Assembly: GCA_900771165.1 (NCBI GenBank)
Contig: CAAGMX010000316.1
Location: 1 to 25,519 of the forward strand
DNA: 25,519 nt
DNA from: Victivallales bacterium
GTDB lineage: Bacteria; Verrucomicrobiota; Lentisphaeria; Oligosphaerales; Oligosphaeraceae
Direction: 5' to 3'
The notes below the pieces were generated by a model. That model was not told the origin of the DNA and did no database searches. It was given only the letters and a program-made list of their open reading frames with translations. This document shows, piece by piece, positions 7,481 through 14,237 of the stretch (position 1 is its first letter; each line of letters begins with the position of its first letter). Both the position numbers and the translations under genes were made by a program.

Positions 7481-8487
7481 TTTCGCTCCCAGATGGAGAG
7501 GCACTCCCGTTTGTTGTCGGCAAAGAAGGTGCGGGAGGAGATTTTGGCTTCCCGCACCACCCGATATCCCCCCATGACTTCCCGCTGTCCGTCGTAGGCA
7601 TTGGCCTCCACCACGGCCACCCCCGCCTCCAGGAAGCTGAAATTGTTCTTCAGGGTGAGCAGCAGCTCCATGTCCAGGGAGTCTTCCAGGGGAATGCCCT
7701 CCTCCCGCCAGAGCCGGAGGGCTTCCATCACCGCCTGCACATCGGCGGAATCCTCGTCCTGGTCCAGGCGGTTGGCGATTTCCCAGGCGGTGGCGGAGAA
7801 GATGGAGACCCGGCTGGCGCTGGCGTAGGTGTAGGCGATCTGCATGGGGGGCAGGGTGGCGATTTCTCCCTCCACCACCGTGTCCCATCCCGGGAGCCAG
7901 TAGAGTTCCGCCTTGAATTCCATGGGGCCGTTGCGGGGCAGGGTATAGAAGCCGTCGGCGGCGTAGTCGTCCACCTCGTAGCCATTGAGGCTGCGGAGAT
8001 CGTTGTCATCCACATAGTCGGTGTAGGCGTCCAGGAAGTTGTCCACTTCCAGGAGGAGATCGGCGTCGTCCACGGCGCTAAGTCCCTGGCGCAGCTGGGT
8101 GGACATGTTTTTGAGGACCAGTCCGCTCTCCCCGGAGTTCAGGGTGACGCAGCAGCGTTCCTCATCCAGGAGGTGGGGTCTGCCGTCCAGCATCCAGGGG
8201 GGGAATTCCTCGGTGGTGCGGAATTCATCCTCCTCGGTTTGTCCCAGAGTGCGGTTGGCGAAGAGTCTACGGTCGGTGAGATGGAGCCAGAAGGCGGTAT
8301 CGGCGGCGGATTCGGCCTGATAGCGCAGGAGGCCCTTGGTGGAGACCGCATAGGCTTCCTTGGAGAGGATTTCGGAGACGGTCATCAAGTGGGCGATGAG
8401 GACCATGGAGGTGGCCAGGACCCCCATGACCATCAGGAGGGCCATGCCTTCCTGGCCGGGGGCGGGGATATGGCGCGGGGTGGTCAT
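7471..8487 (-). CDS. gspK: GspK-like minor pseudopilin (type II secretion/type IV pilus-like)
   Basis: This 338-residue protein begins with a short leader ending GQEG followed by MALLMVMGVLATSMVLIAHL. That is a prepilin-type N-terminus in which position +5 is Met, not Glu, as is characteristic of GspK. The middle contains LDAYTDYVDDNDLRSLNGYEVDDY and then YTLPRNGPMEFKAELYWLPG, matching the family pattern of a D-D-D/E, NG-E-YY and N-P-F-ELLLV-G series in the alpha-helical GspK domain. GspK caps the pseudopilus tip with GspI and GspJ, acting across the inner membrane and periplasm. The ATG at 8485-8487 overlaps the GspJ-like stop by four bases (ATGA). The 3' end overlaps murB. The major pseudopilin and the secretion ATPase are not in the window. 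Confidence 0.85.
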   Translation of the reverse strand: MTTPRHIPAPGQEGMALLMVMGVLATSMVLIAHLMTVSEILSKEAYAVSTKGLLRYQAESAADTAFWLHLTDRRLFANRTLGQTEEDEFRTTEEFPPWMLDGRPHLLDEERCCVTLNSGESGLVLKNMSTQLRQGLSAVDDADLLLEVDNFLDAYTDYVDDNDLRSLNGYEVDDYAADGFYTLPRNGPMEFKAELYWLPGWDTVVEGEIATLPPMQIAYTYASASRVSIFSATAWEIANRLDQDEDSADVQAVMEALRLWREEGIPLEDSLDMELLLTLKNNFSFLEAGVAVVEANAYDGQREVMGGYRVVREAKISSRTFFADNKRECLSIWERKWR

Positions 8488-9185
8488 CGCTTTTCCTCCT
8501 CCAGGGGATTCCATTTTCCGAAGCGTTCCCGGTAGGCGTTGCCCATGGTGCGGCGCATCCAGGTTTCCTGGCGTCCGTTGGTCCAGTAGACGGTCATGCG
8601 GATGGCCAGGGGGAGATCCAGGCGCTGGGAGTCCTCGGTTTCCCACTCGTCCAGCCAGAGCCAGCGGTCTTCCCAGTTGTCGTTCTGGTCACCGGACCAG
8701 TCCAGGTAGGAGAAGGCGATGTGGGAGATGCCTTCCGCCAGGAGGACCGTCTGGTCCCGTCCTCCCAGGTCGCCCCACTGATAGAAGGGGCGGTCGGTGT
8801 AGGTGAAATAGAGATTGCCGTCCTGGACCTGGAATTCCCCGAAGCGGAGGGCGCCCTCCACGGGATCATGGAGGTCATGGAGATAGGCGATGCGGAGGAA
8901 GTTGGGCTGGGCCACCAGGAAGGGGAATTTTCTGTCCTCCCGGGAGGCCTGGTCGCTGGTCCAGGTGAAGGGGATGGCGTGGGAGAGGGTGGCATCGATG
9001 ACCCGGTCCATCCCCAGCAGCTCCTGGAAACGGTTTTTCTCCTGGAGGATCTTGGCCCAGTTCTGGGAGACGCCCCGGGCATAGCCGAAGAGGACGATGG
9101 TGAGGGAGAGGAGGATGGCCACGGCGATGGCCAGCTCCAGAAGGGTGAAGAACCGCCTTTGGCGGAGAGGGGCTTGGCGGCTCAT
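8484..9185 (-). CDS. GspJ-like minor pseudopilin (prepilin-type N-terminal methylation protein)
   Basis: The 233-residue protein starts with a basic leader (RQRRF) and FTLLELAIAVAILLSLTIVLF, the prepilin-type membrane helix with Glu17 at mature position +5. The predicted residue before the cleavage point is Phe, not the usual Gly. The rest is a soluble, aromatic-rich domain with LLAEGISHIAFSYLDWSGDQ, resembling the GspJ segment that reads 'L-GV-L-F-Y-D--G-W-' and a C-terminal 'LP-AIR-TV-' equivalent (LDLPLAIRMTVYW). The order I-J-K and the four-base overlaps with both neighbours support the J assignment. It would be inserted in the inner membrane and assembled at the tip of a pseudopilus. Confidence 0.8.
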   Translation of the reverse strand: MSRQAPLRQRRFFTLLELAIAVAILLSLTIVLFGYARGVSQNWAKILQEKNRFQELLGMDRVIDATLSHAIPFTWTSDQASREDRKFPFLVAQPNFLRIAYLHDLHDPVEGALRFGEFQVQDGNLYFTYTDRPFYQWGDLGGRDQTVLLAEGISHIAFSYLDWSGDQNDNWEDRWLWLDEWETEDSQRLDLPLAIRMTVYWTNGRQETWMRRTMGNAYRERFGKWNPLEEEKR

Positions 9186-9598
9186 CCCTGGCCTCCTGTG
9201 GGCTCATAGTCCACATCCTCGTTCTTCACCAGCTTGCGAACCGACTGCTCCCCCACCAGCTTCCCGTTCTCGTCGTAGAGGCGCACCCGGAATTCTCCCA
9301 GCCGCCAGCCCTGGATGGATTCGTAGGCGGCGTCAGGGAGGCCGTCCTCCACGTTAAAGAGTTCGCATTCGGCGTACCACCCCTGGGGGAGGAGTTCCTG
9401 GGGGAAGTCGGCGTCGGGGCCGCAGGCCAGGTAGAATTCCAGGGCGTTGGTGAGATAGTGTTCCCGTCCCCATCGCCGTTCCTCCCGCAGGACCTTGGCC
9501 TGGCTGGTGCCCACGATGGACATGGTCGCCACGGCGCTGAGAGCCAGCACCAGGGAGGCGATCATGACTTCCATGAGGGTGAAAGGACGGCGGCGCAT
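9182..9598 (-). CDS. GspI-like minor pseudopilin (prepilin-type N-terminal protein)
   Basis: This short protein of 138 residues has a leader MRRRP and the prepilin motif FTLMEVMIASLVLALSAVATMS, with Glu10 at mature position +5. The residue before the cleavage point is Pro rather than Gly. The C-terminal part is a small soluble domain with EHYLTNALEFYL and FRVRLYDENGKLVGE. Size, motif (TLMEVMIA is typical of GspI-type EV-A helices) and first place in an I-J-K order support GspI-like. The start at 9596-9598 was chosen because it gives a normal prepilin leader. A longer frame to 10036 runs through intergenic repeat sequence. The 45 nt before the start are almost purely pyrimidine, with no Shine-Dalgarno. 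Confidence 0.8.
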   Translation of the reverse strand: MRRRPFTLMEVMIASLVLALSAVATMSIVGTSQAKVLREERRWGREHYLTNALEFYLACGPDADFPQELLPQGWYAECELFNVEDGLPDAAYESIQGWRLGEFRVRLYDENGKLVGEQSVRKLVKNEDVDYEPTGGQG

Positions 9599-9711
9599 GA
9601 ACAAGGGGGTGGGGAGAGGGTGGGGAATGGACGGAGGAATAACGCCTTCTCCTAGAGGAGTATTGTGTCGCCGGAATCCGCGAAGGAAATGCCGGTTTTG
9701 CGAAAGGACAT

Positions 9712-9782
9712 AATAACCTGTTGATATGCAGTATATATGTATTAACACAAAACAAAAGACTGCATTCGCCAAGGAGGTTATT
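9712..9782. repeat. AT-rich nested inverted repeat in the divergent gspI/ATPase spacer
   Basis: Outer arms AATAACCT (9712-9719) and AGGTTATT (9775-9782) and inner arms TGCAGT (9727-9732) and ACTGCA (9759-9764) are perfect and nested around a 26-nt AT-rich centre. This is the most AT-rich patch of the local sequence and lies between two divergent genes. It is a plausible promoter/operator region; a TATACT-like -10 is readable on the minus strand within it. It could equally be the edge of a decayed mobile repeat. The remainder of the spacer (9599-9711 and 9783-9969) holds GC-rich sequence without a credible gene. Confidence 0.5.
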
Positions 9783-9969
9783 CTCTCCGCCGCCAAATTT
9801 AGCACATCCCGTGAGAACCTCTCTCCACACGGAGGACTTTCCCTTGGGGACGGCCTGCTCTCCTCCACGGGAATGCGTGTCCCTGGGGAACACGGCGCCG
9901 CCCCATCGCGGTGCGCCTTGAGGGGCGTCCCCCCAAAACAGCGGGACACGGCACATGGGGGGACAGAGG

Positions 9970-10020
9970 AAAGATTTGGGGATTCCTGCCGTTTCGGGCG
10001 AAAAAGATTTGGGGATTCCT
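9970..10020 (+). repeat. 18-bp direct repeat, two copies 33 bp apart
   Basis: AAAGATTTGGGGATTCCT occurs at 9970-9987 and again, identical, at 10003-10020. It lies just before the DUF4143 ATPase gene. It resembles the interspersed repeats that some bacterial genomes carry many times, or it may be an operator pair. Only two copies are in this window. Confidence 0.75.
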
Positions 10021-10052
10021 CTCTTTCATGCTGCATTACAGGAACATGCGAT

Positions 10053-10058
10053 GGAGGG
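10053..10058 (+). promoter_or_regulatory. Shine-Dalgarno sequence deciding the ATPase start
   Basis: GGAGGG lies 7 nt upstream of the tandem ATGATG at 10066-10071. This supports translation from 10066 over the upstream in-frame ATG at 10051 and over the much longer frame from 9955, whose first residues come from the direct repeat. A strong purine-rich site contrasts with the CT-rich leaders of many neighbouring genes. Confidence 0.7.
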
Positions 10059-10065
10059 ATCCAAA

Positions 10066-11397
10066 ATGATGTTCAAGAGAAAAATCTACGATGCGTTGCT
10101 TGCCTGGAAGCAGACGCAGAACGGAAGAACCGCGTTGCTGTTGAAGGGGGCGAGGCGCGTGGGCAAGACGACGATCGTCAAGGAGTTTGCGGCAAGGGAG
10201 TACCAGTCCCACGTCCTGATTGATTTCGCCAAGACATCGGAGGACATCAGGAGCCTTTTTGACGACCTGTCCAATCTGGATGACTTCTTCATGAAACTGC
10301 AGCTTTTCACGCATTCGCGTCTCCCGAAAAGGCAATCCGTCATCATCCTGGACGAGATTCAGCTCTTTCCCAAGGCCAGGCAGGCCATCAAGTATCTGGT
10401 GGAAGACGGGCGTTACGACTACATCGAGACGGGCTCCCTGCTTTCCCTCAAGCGGAACACGGCGGGCATTCTGATTCCTAGCGAGGAGACGCGCCTTGTG
10501 ATGCCGCCGATGGACTATGAGGAGTTCCGTTGGGCGCTGGGCGATTTCGACACCTGCGCCCTCCTGCGGGATTTCTTCCAGGGACGCAAGCCATTGGGGG
10601 AGCCGCTGAACCGGAGGATGCTGAGGGATTTCCGGCTTTACATGCTGGTGGGCGGGATGCCACAGGCCGTGTCCGCGTACTTGGATTCCCACGACTTCAG
10701 CTACATTGACCAGGTGAAACGCGGCATTCTAGAACTCTATGAAGATGATTTTCGGAAGATCGACGCGAGCGGGGGCATTTCCCGTCTCTTCGGCAGAATT
10801 CCCTCCGAACTAAGGAAGGCGGCATCGAAGTATCAGGTCTCCAGCGTCCTTCCAGGACGAACCGCCGGGGAGGCGGGTGCCCTTGTCTGGGACATGGAGG
10901 ATTCCCAGACCGTGAACCTCGCTTTCCATGCCGACGACCCGAATGTTGGGATCGCACTCCATCGAGACGGACAGCGATTCAAGGTTTTCCTTGCCGACAC
11001 GGGACTTTTTGTGACGCTCGCCTTCAAGGACAGGAAATTCACCGAGAACATCATTTACGAGAAGCTGTTGTCGGACAAGCTGGATGCCAATCTGGGTTTC
11101 CTGTACGAGAACGCCGTGGCCCAGGCTCTGAGGGCCAATGGCGAGGAACTCTACTACTACACATTTCCGCAGGAGAGCAGCAATCACCTCTACGAGGTGG
11201 ATTTCCTGCTTTCACGGGGAAACAAGATCTGCCCCATCGAGGTCAAGTCCTCGGGATACCAGAGGCATGCGTCCCTGGACGCCTTCAAGGAGAAATACTC
11301 AGGGAGAATCAAGGAACGCTACCTGATGTACACGAAGGATCTAGCGAAAGTGCAGGATGTGCTGATGCTTCCTGTCTATATGGCCATGTTCCTGTGA
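10066..11397 (+). CDS. AAA ATPase with DUF4143 C-terminal domain
   Basis: The 443-residue protein has an N-terminal AAA domain with Walker A GARRVGKTT (28-36) and Walker B VIILDEIQLF (about 92-101), followed by the ETGS sensor segment of this family (YIETGSLLSLK) and PMDYEEF. The C-terminal domain carries a restriction-like pattern: YENAVAQAL, then YEVDFLL (about 376-382) and ICPIEVKSS (about 389-397), that is E...D...ExK. This is the AAA_14/DUF4143 family. Its biochemical role is not established; members are often multi-copy and mobile in anaerobe genomes. Base composition and codon use look less GC-rich than the neighbours, and it is the only gene in this part with a textbook Shine-Dalgarno. 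I infer horizontal acquisition. It converges on comF with 56 bp between them. Confidence 0.9.
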   Translation: MMFKRKIYDALLAWKQTQNGRTALLLKGARRVGKTTIVKEFAAREYQSHVLIDFAKTSEDIRSLFDDLSNLDDFFMKLQLFTHSRLPKRQSVIILDEIQLFPKARQAIKYLVEDGRYDYIETGSLLSLKRNTAGILIPSEETRLVMPPMDYEEFRWALGDFDTCALLRDFFQGRKPLGEPLNRRMLRDFRLYMLVGGMPQAVSAYLDSHDFSYIDQVKRGILELYEDDFRKIDASGGISRLFGRIPSELRKAASKYQVSSVLPGRTAGEAGALVWDMEDSQTVNLAFHADDPNVGIALHRDGQRFKVFLADTGLFVTLAFKDRKFTENIIYEKLLSDKLDANLGFLYENAVAQALRANGEELYYYTFPQESSNHLYEVDFLLSRGNKICPIEVKSSGYQRHASLDAFKEKYSGRIKERYLMYTKDLAKVQDVLMLPVYMAMFL

Positions 11398-11453
11398 CGA
11401 ACGAAAAGTTGTCCCAAGGCAAGCTGCCGCGATATCCTTCCCATGAAGAGGAA

Positions 11454-12182
11454 TCAGGCCCGGGCGGCGGCCAGGACGGCCGTCTGGGCGGCGCCGGCCT
11501 CCAGAAGGGCCTGGCAGGCGGCTTCCAGGGTGGCTCCGGTGGTGAGCACATCGTCCACTACCAGAATGCATTTCCCCTGGACATCCGGGGGACGGGGCAC
11601 CTGGAAGGCGTGGCGGAGATTGCGGTGGCGTCCTGTCCCTTTCAGCCGGGCCTGATGGGCGGTGGAACGGGGCCTCCGAAGGGCCTCTCCCCAGGGAACG
11701 CCCAGCTCCCGGGCCACTCCGGCGGCCAGAAGGGCGGCCTGGTTGAACCCCCGCTGCCGCCCACGGCGCCAGTGCAGGGGAATGGGAACCACCAGGTCGG
11801 GACGAAGGGGGGCTTCGCCGTGATGCCTTCGCCAGGCCTCCGCCATCCTATGGGACAGCAGGGGGACGAAGGCGGTTTCACCGCCGTATTTCAAGGCCCG
11901 GATCCAGGCGCCGGCGGGGCCGGCATAGGGAAATGCGCAAGTTCCTGCAATCCAAGGCCTTATAGAAGATGCGCATGCCTGGCAGATCTCCAGGGCGGTA
12001 TTCAGGGGGGCGCCGCAGAGGGGGCATTGTTCCGGGGGGAGGGCTTTCGCCTTCCGGGCGCAGCGTGGGCAGAGGGGGGAGGCGGGATCCGGGGAAGCGG
12101 CCCGTTCCTCCCGGCAGGCGGGGCAGAGAGGCGGGGCCAGGAAGGCATCCAGGGTGCGGGCGATGCTCCTCAGGATTCCCAT
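11454..12182 (-). CDS. comF: ComF family phosphoribosyltransferase-like competence protein
   Basis: The 242-residue protein has an N-terminal zinc-finger region with eight cysteines in four CxxC pairs (C20/C23, C38/C41, C53/C56, C67/C70) and a C-terminal phosphoribosyltransferase fold. The latter includes VVPIPLHWRRGRQRGFNQ, the family's VP-P-----R-RGFNQ motif, and the PRPP loop VVDDVLTTGAT (about 213-223). ComF is required for DNA uptake in transformable bacteria and is thought to act at the cytoplasmic face with the ComFA helicase and ComEC. Here it is the last gene of lysM-hyp-era-comF. The ATG at 12180-12182 overlaps the era stop by 13 nt, so coupling is likely. ComEC in the same window supports a DNA-uptake role, but ComF homologues also occur in bacteria not known to be transformable. 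Confidence 0.92.
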   Translation of the reverse strand: MGILRSIARTLDAFLAPPLCPACREERAASPDPASPLCPRCARKAKALPPEQCPLCGAPLNTALEICQACASSIRPWIAGTCAFPYAGPAGAWIRALKYGGETAFVPLLSHRMAEAWRRHHGEAPLRPDLVVPIPLHWRRGRQRGFNQAALLAAGVARELGVPWGEALRRPRSTAHQARLKGTGRHRNLRHAFQVPRPPDVQGKCILVVDDVLTTGATLEAACQALLEAGAAQTAVLAAARA

Positions 12183-13087
12183 AGGCGGATGTTCTTGAGG
12201 AACTGCTTGTGCTTCCGCCAGTTGGGAACCACCCGGATCTGCAGGGCAAGCTCCACCCGTCCCCCCTGGCATAGCTCCGAAATCTTCTTCACCGCATGAT
12301 GGCGGATGGCCTTGATCATCTTGCCCCCCTGGCCAATGACAATCCCCTTGTGGGCTTCCCGCTCCAGAATCAGGGTGGCCTCCAGGGAGGGGCCCTTCTC
12401 GGTGTTGGTCCAGGAATCTAGGGTGACGGCGATGGCGTGGGGAATCTCTTCCCGGAGAAGCTCCAGGACCGCCTCCCGGATCAGTTCGGCGGCGATGTCC
12501 CGCTCGTAGGCGGTGGTGACTTCCTCCCGGTCATAGAGGAGGAGATCGGTGGGGAGCAGGTCCTTCAGGCGCTGAATGAGGGTGTGGGCGGATTCGGGGG
12601 AGAGGGCGGACATCTCCAGGGTTTCCACCTGGGGGAGTTTTTCCTCGTAGAAGGCCCGGGTGCGCTGCCGCTGCTCCTGGGTGGTCACGTCGCTTTTGTT
12701 CAGGACCAGGAGCACCTTCTTTCCGCACTGGGCGGCCATGGTGGCGGCCATGGTGTCCTCCTCCCCGGGGGTGCGGGTGGGGTCGGCCAGGCAGACCACC
12801 AGATCCGCATCCTCCAGGACCTTGGAGACGGAGAGGGACATGGCCTCGTCGATGGCCAGGCGGGAGGGATGGACCCCGGGGGCGTCCAGGAAGATGATCT
12901 GGGAATCCTCGTCGTTGTAGATGCCCAGGAAGGATTTCCGGGTGGTCTGGGGTTTGGAGGAGACGGCGGCCAGATGGCATCCCAGCACCGTGTTGAGGAA
13001 GGTGGACTTGCCGGTGTTGGGTCTGCCCAGCAGGGCCACGTAGCCGGTGCGTCCCTTGGGGGGCGGGGTGGAGGGAAGGGATTCCAT
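12170..13087 (-). CDS. era: GTPase Era (16S rRNA maturation)
   Basis: Era binds the 3' end of 16S rRNA through a KH domain and couples 30S subunit maturation to GTP. The 305-residue product has G1 GRPNTGKST (21-29), G2 with PQTTR, G3 DAPG, G4 NKSD, and a C-terminal KH domain with KGIVIGQGGKMIKAI, the GXXG-containing loop. The start at 13085-13087 gives a normal N-terminus ending at GYVALLGRPN. A longer frame to 13189 overlaps the upstream 82-aa gene and was not used. Era follows that small gene by 11 nt and overlaps comF downstream. Length and motifs are normal. Confidence 0.96.
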   Translation of the reverse strand: MESLPSTPPPKGRTGYVALLGRPNTGKSTFLNTVLGCHLAAVSSKPQTTRKSFLGIYNDEDSQIIFLDAPGVHPSRLAIDEAMSLSVSKVLEDADLVVCLADPTRTPGEEDTMAATMAAQCGKKVLLVLNKSDVTTQEQRQRTRAFYEEKLPQVETLEMSALSPESAHTLIQRLKDLLPTDLLLYDREEVTTAYERDIAAELIREAVLELLREEIPHAIAVTLDSWTNTEKGPSLEATLILEREAHKGIVIGQGGKMIKAIRHHAVKKISELCQGGRVELALQIRVVPNWRKHKQFLKNIRLWES

Positions 13088-13098
13088 GGGCGTCCAGA

Positions 13099-13347
13099 TC
13101 AGGGAAGGAATTGGGGATCCAGGGAGCAGAGGCAGGCGCCGACCGGCAGAAGGACCGCCCCTTCCTGATCCGGAATCTTCCGGAGACATTCCTCCAGGAA
13201 TGCCTGGGAGGGGCCCCGGAGGAACAGGACGGCGGCGAAGGGAGCACTGGCGTCTTCCACGCAGTGCAGTTCGCTGACGCCGGGAATGGCCAAAAGTTCC
13301 TGGGGGGAGGCTACGGGACGGGGAAGCAGAACGATGCGGGTCACCAT
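13099..13347 (-). CDS. Hypothetical protein, 82 aa, between lysM and era
   Basis: I do not recognise this protein. It starts MVTRIVLLPRP and contains a compact alternation of hydrophobic strands and helices (ELLAIPGVSELHCV, FAAVLFLRG, FLEECLRKIP, GAVLLPVGACL) with no signal peptide or membrane helix. A GGGAGG precedes the ATG at a somewhat long spacing of about 12 nt. It is packed between lysM (19 nt away) and era (11 nt away) in the same direction, which supports it being a real gene of that operon. Its three cysteines have no obvious metal-binding spacing. Confidence 0.6.
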   Translation of the reverse strand: MVTRIVLLPRPVASPQELLAIPGVSELHCVEDASAPFAAVLFLRGPSQAFLEECLRKIPDQEGAVLLPVGACLCSLDPQFLP

Positions 13348-13366
13348 GGATGCCTGTCCCTCCCGT

Positions 13367-13942
13367 CTATTTCGCCGGCACCCGGAGAACCTGTCCCACC
13401 CGGATGTCATCGGGGGACTTGAGGTTGGGATTCAGGGCCATGAGCTCTGCCACGGTGCACTTTGCCACCTTGGCAATGGAGGAGAGCGTATCCCCGGCGC
13501 AGATGGTCAGTTCCTTGACGGGGACATTGGGGGCGGGGGGTGTGGCGGGGGCGGCGTTGCGCACCATGGTGGTGAGATCCTTGGTGAGGCTCTGCCATTC
13601 TTCCCGCCGGGCCTTCTGGTCGGCCTCCAGGGCCTTCTGGAGTTCCGCCATCCGGGCCTCCAGGGCCTGGTTCTGCCGGGCCAGTTCTCCGCAGAGGGTG
13701 CGGAGGCGTTCGATTTCCGTCGTGAATTGGGTGACTCCCACCTCCAGGGTGTCGATCCGCAGGGAGAGCTGCTTGTCCCGGGCATTGGCCAGATTCAGAT
13801 CCTCCCGCATGCCGGCCATAATCTGCATGACCTGCTGGGCGCTGATGGTCCCGGCGGGGGCTTGCTGGGCATGGAGGGGCAGAGCGCCTGCCAGGAAAAG
13901 GGCGGCGAAAACCGGGAGCAGGAAGGAACGCAGGGGGGACAT
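13367..13942 (-). CDS. Secreted coiled-coil protein with C-terminal LysM domain
   Basis: The 191-residue protein has a signal peptide (MSPLRSFLLPVFAALFLAGA, probable cleavage after LHA or HAQ). A long coiled coil follows (about 40-110, rich in Leu, Glu, Gln and Arg: DTLEVGVTQFTTEIERLRTL, LEARMAELQKALEAD), then a Pro/Ala linker, and a LysM module at the end (ELTICAGDTLSSIAKVAKCT, then LMALNPNL and IRVGQVLRVP). LysM binds N-acetylglucosamine in peptidoglycan, so the protein is probably a periplasmic wall-associated factor. AAGGAG at 13952-13957, nine bases upstream of the ATG, fixes the start. It is the first gene of the lysM-hyp-era-comF unit. No catalytic domain is visible. Confidence 0.88.
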   Translation of the reverse strand: MSPLRSFLLPVFAALFLAGALPLHAQQAPAGTISAQQVMQIMAGMREDLNLANARDKQLSLRIDTLEVGVTQFTTEIERLRTLCGELARQNQALEARMAELQKALEADQKARREEWQSLTKDLTTMVRNAAPATPPAPNVPVKELTICAGDTLSSIAKVAKCTVAELMALNPNLKSPDDIRVGQVLRVPAK

Positions 13943-13951
13943 GTTCGGGTT

Positions 13952-13957
13952 CTCCTT
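13952..13957 (-). promoter_or_regulatory. Shine-Dalgarno of the LysM gene
   Basis: On the minus strand AAGGAG sits 9 nt before the ATG at 13940-13942. It supports the start that gives a signal peptide, and rejects the longer reading to 14086. It is one of the few clear Shine-Dalgarno sites in the window. Confidence 0.7.
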
Positions 13958-14129
13958 CGGGGAATGGGGGGGATATAGGATTCGGGGGAGCGGCCGGGGA
14001 TGCCCCAGGCATCGTCCCTGCGGCAGAAAGGTCGGATGATGTTTTCGGCGGGGAATTTCGGCCTGGAGCCTCCAGAGGCGTCCCACCCTCTTCCCCCCGT
14101 GCGGGCAACATTTAAATTATGGCCATATT

Positions 14130-14152
14130 CCTTCCCCTCTGACAGGGGAAGG
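14130..14152. promoter_or_regulatory. Perfect 9-bp hairpin in the lysM/rsmB divergent spacer
   Basis: CCTTCCCCT (14130-14138) pairs perfectly with AGGGGAAGG (14144-14152) around the loop CTGAC. It lies in the 295-bp spacer between divergent lysM and rsmB, next to the AT-rich TTTAAATTATGG (14111-14122) and about 90 nt before rsmB. No T-run follows on either strand, so an operator or 5'-leader structure is likelier than a terminator. The rest of the spacer shows no gene. Confidence 0.5.
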
Positions 14153-14197
14153 CAGACATGGGGTTACTATATCCCCGCCTGGGGCGCCCGACCATCG

Positions 14198-14237
14198 CCC
14201 CCCTGCCTCTCTTTCCCCTCTTTCCTCCCTCTCCGCC
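14198..14237 (+). promoter_or_regulatory. Polypyrimidine leader directly before rsmB
   Basis: Of the 40 nt immediately before the rsmB ATG, 38 are C or T. There is no purine-rich Shine-Dalgarno. The same kind of tract precedes several other starts in the window. It may keep the initiation region unstructured; its function is inferred. Confidence 0.6.

Noticed and set aside
9955..10065. 37-residue N-terminal extension of the DUF4143 ATPase (from 9955)
   Set aside because: The residues come from the 18-bp direct repeat, and a strong GGAGGG site points to the ATG at 10066.
9599..10065. CRISPR array or insertion sequence in the gspI/ATPase spacer
   Set aside because: There are only two copies of an 18-bp repeat with one 15-bp gap, and no transposase or regular spacer pattern.
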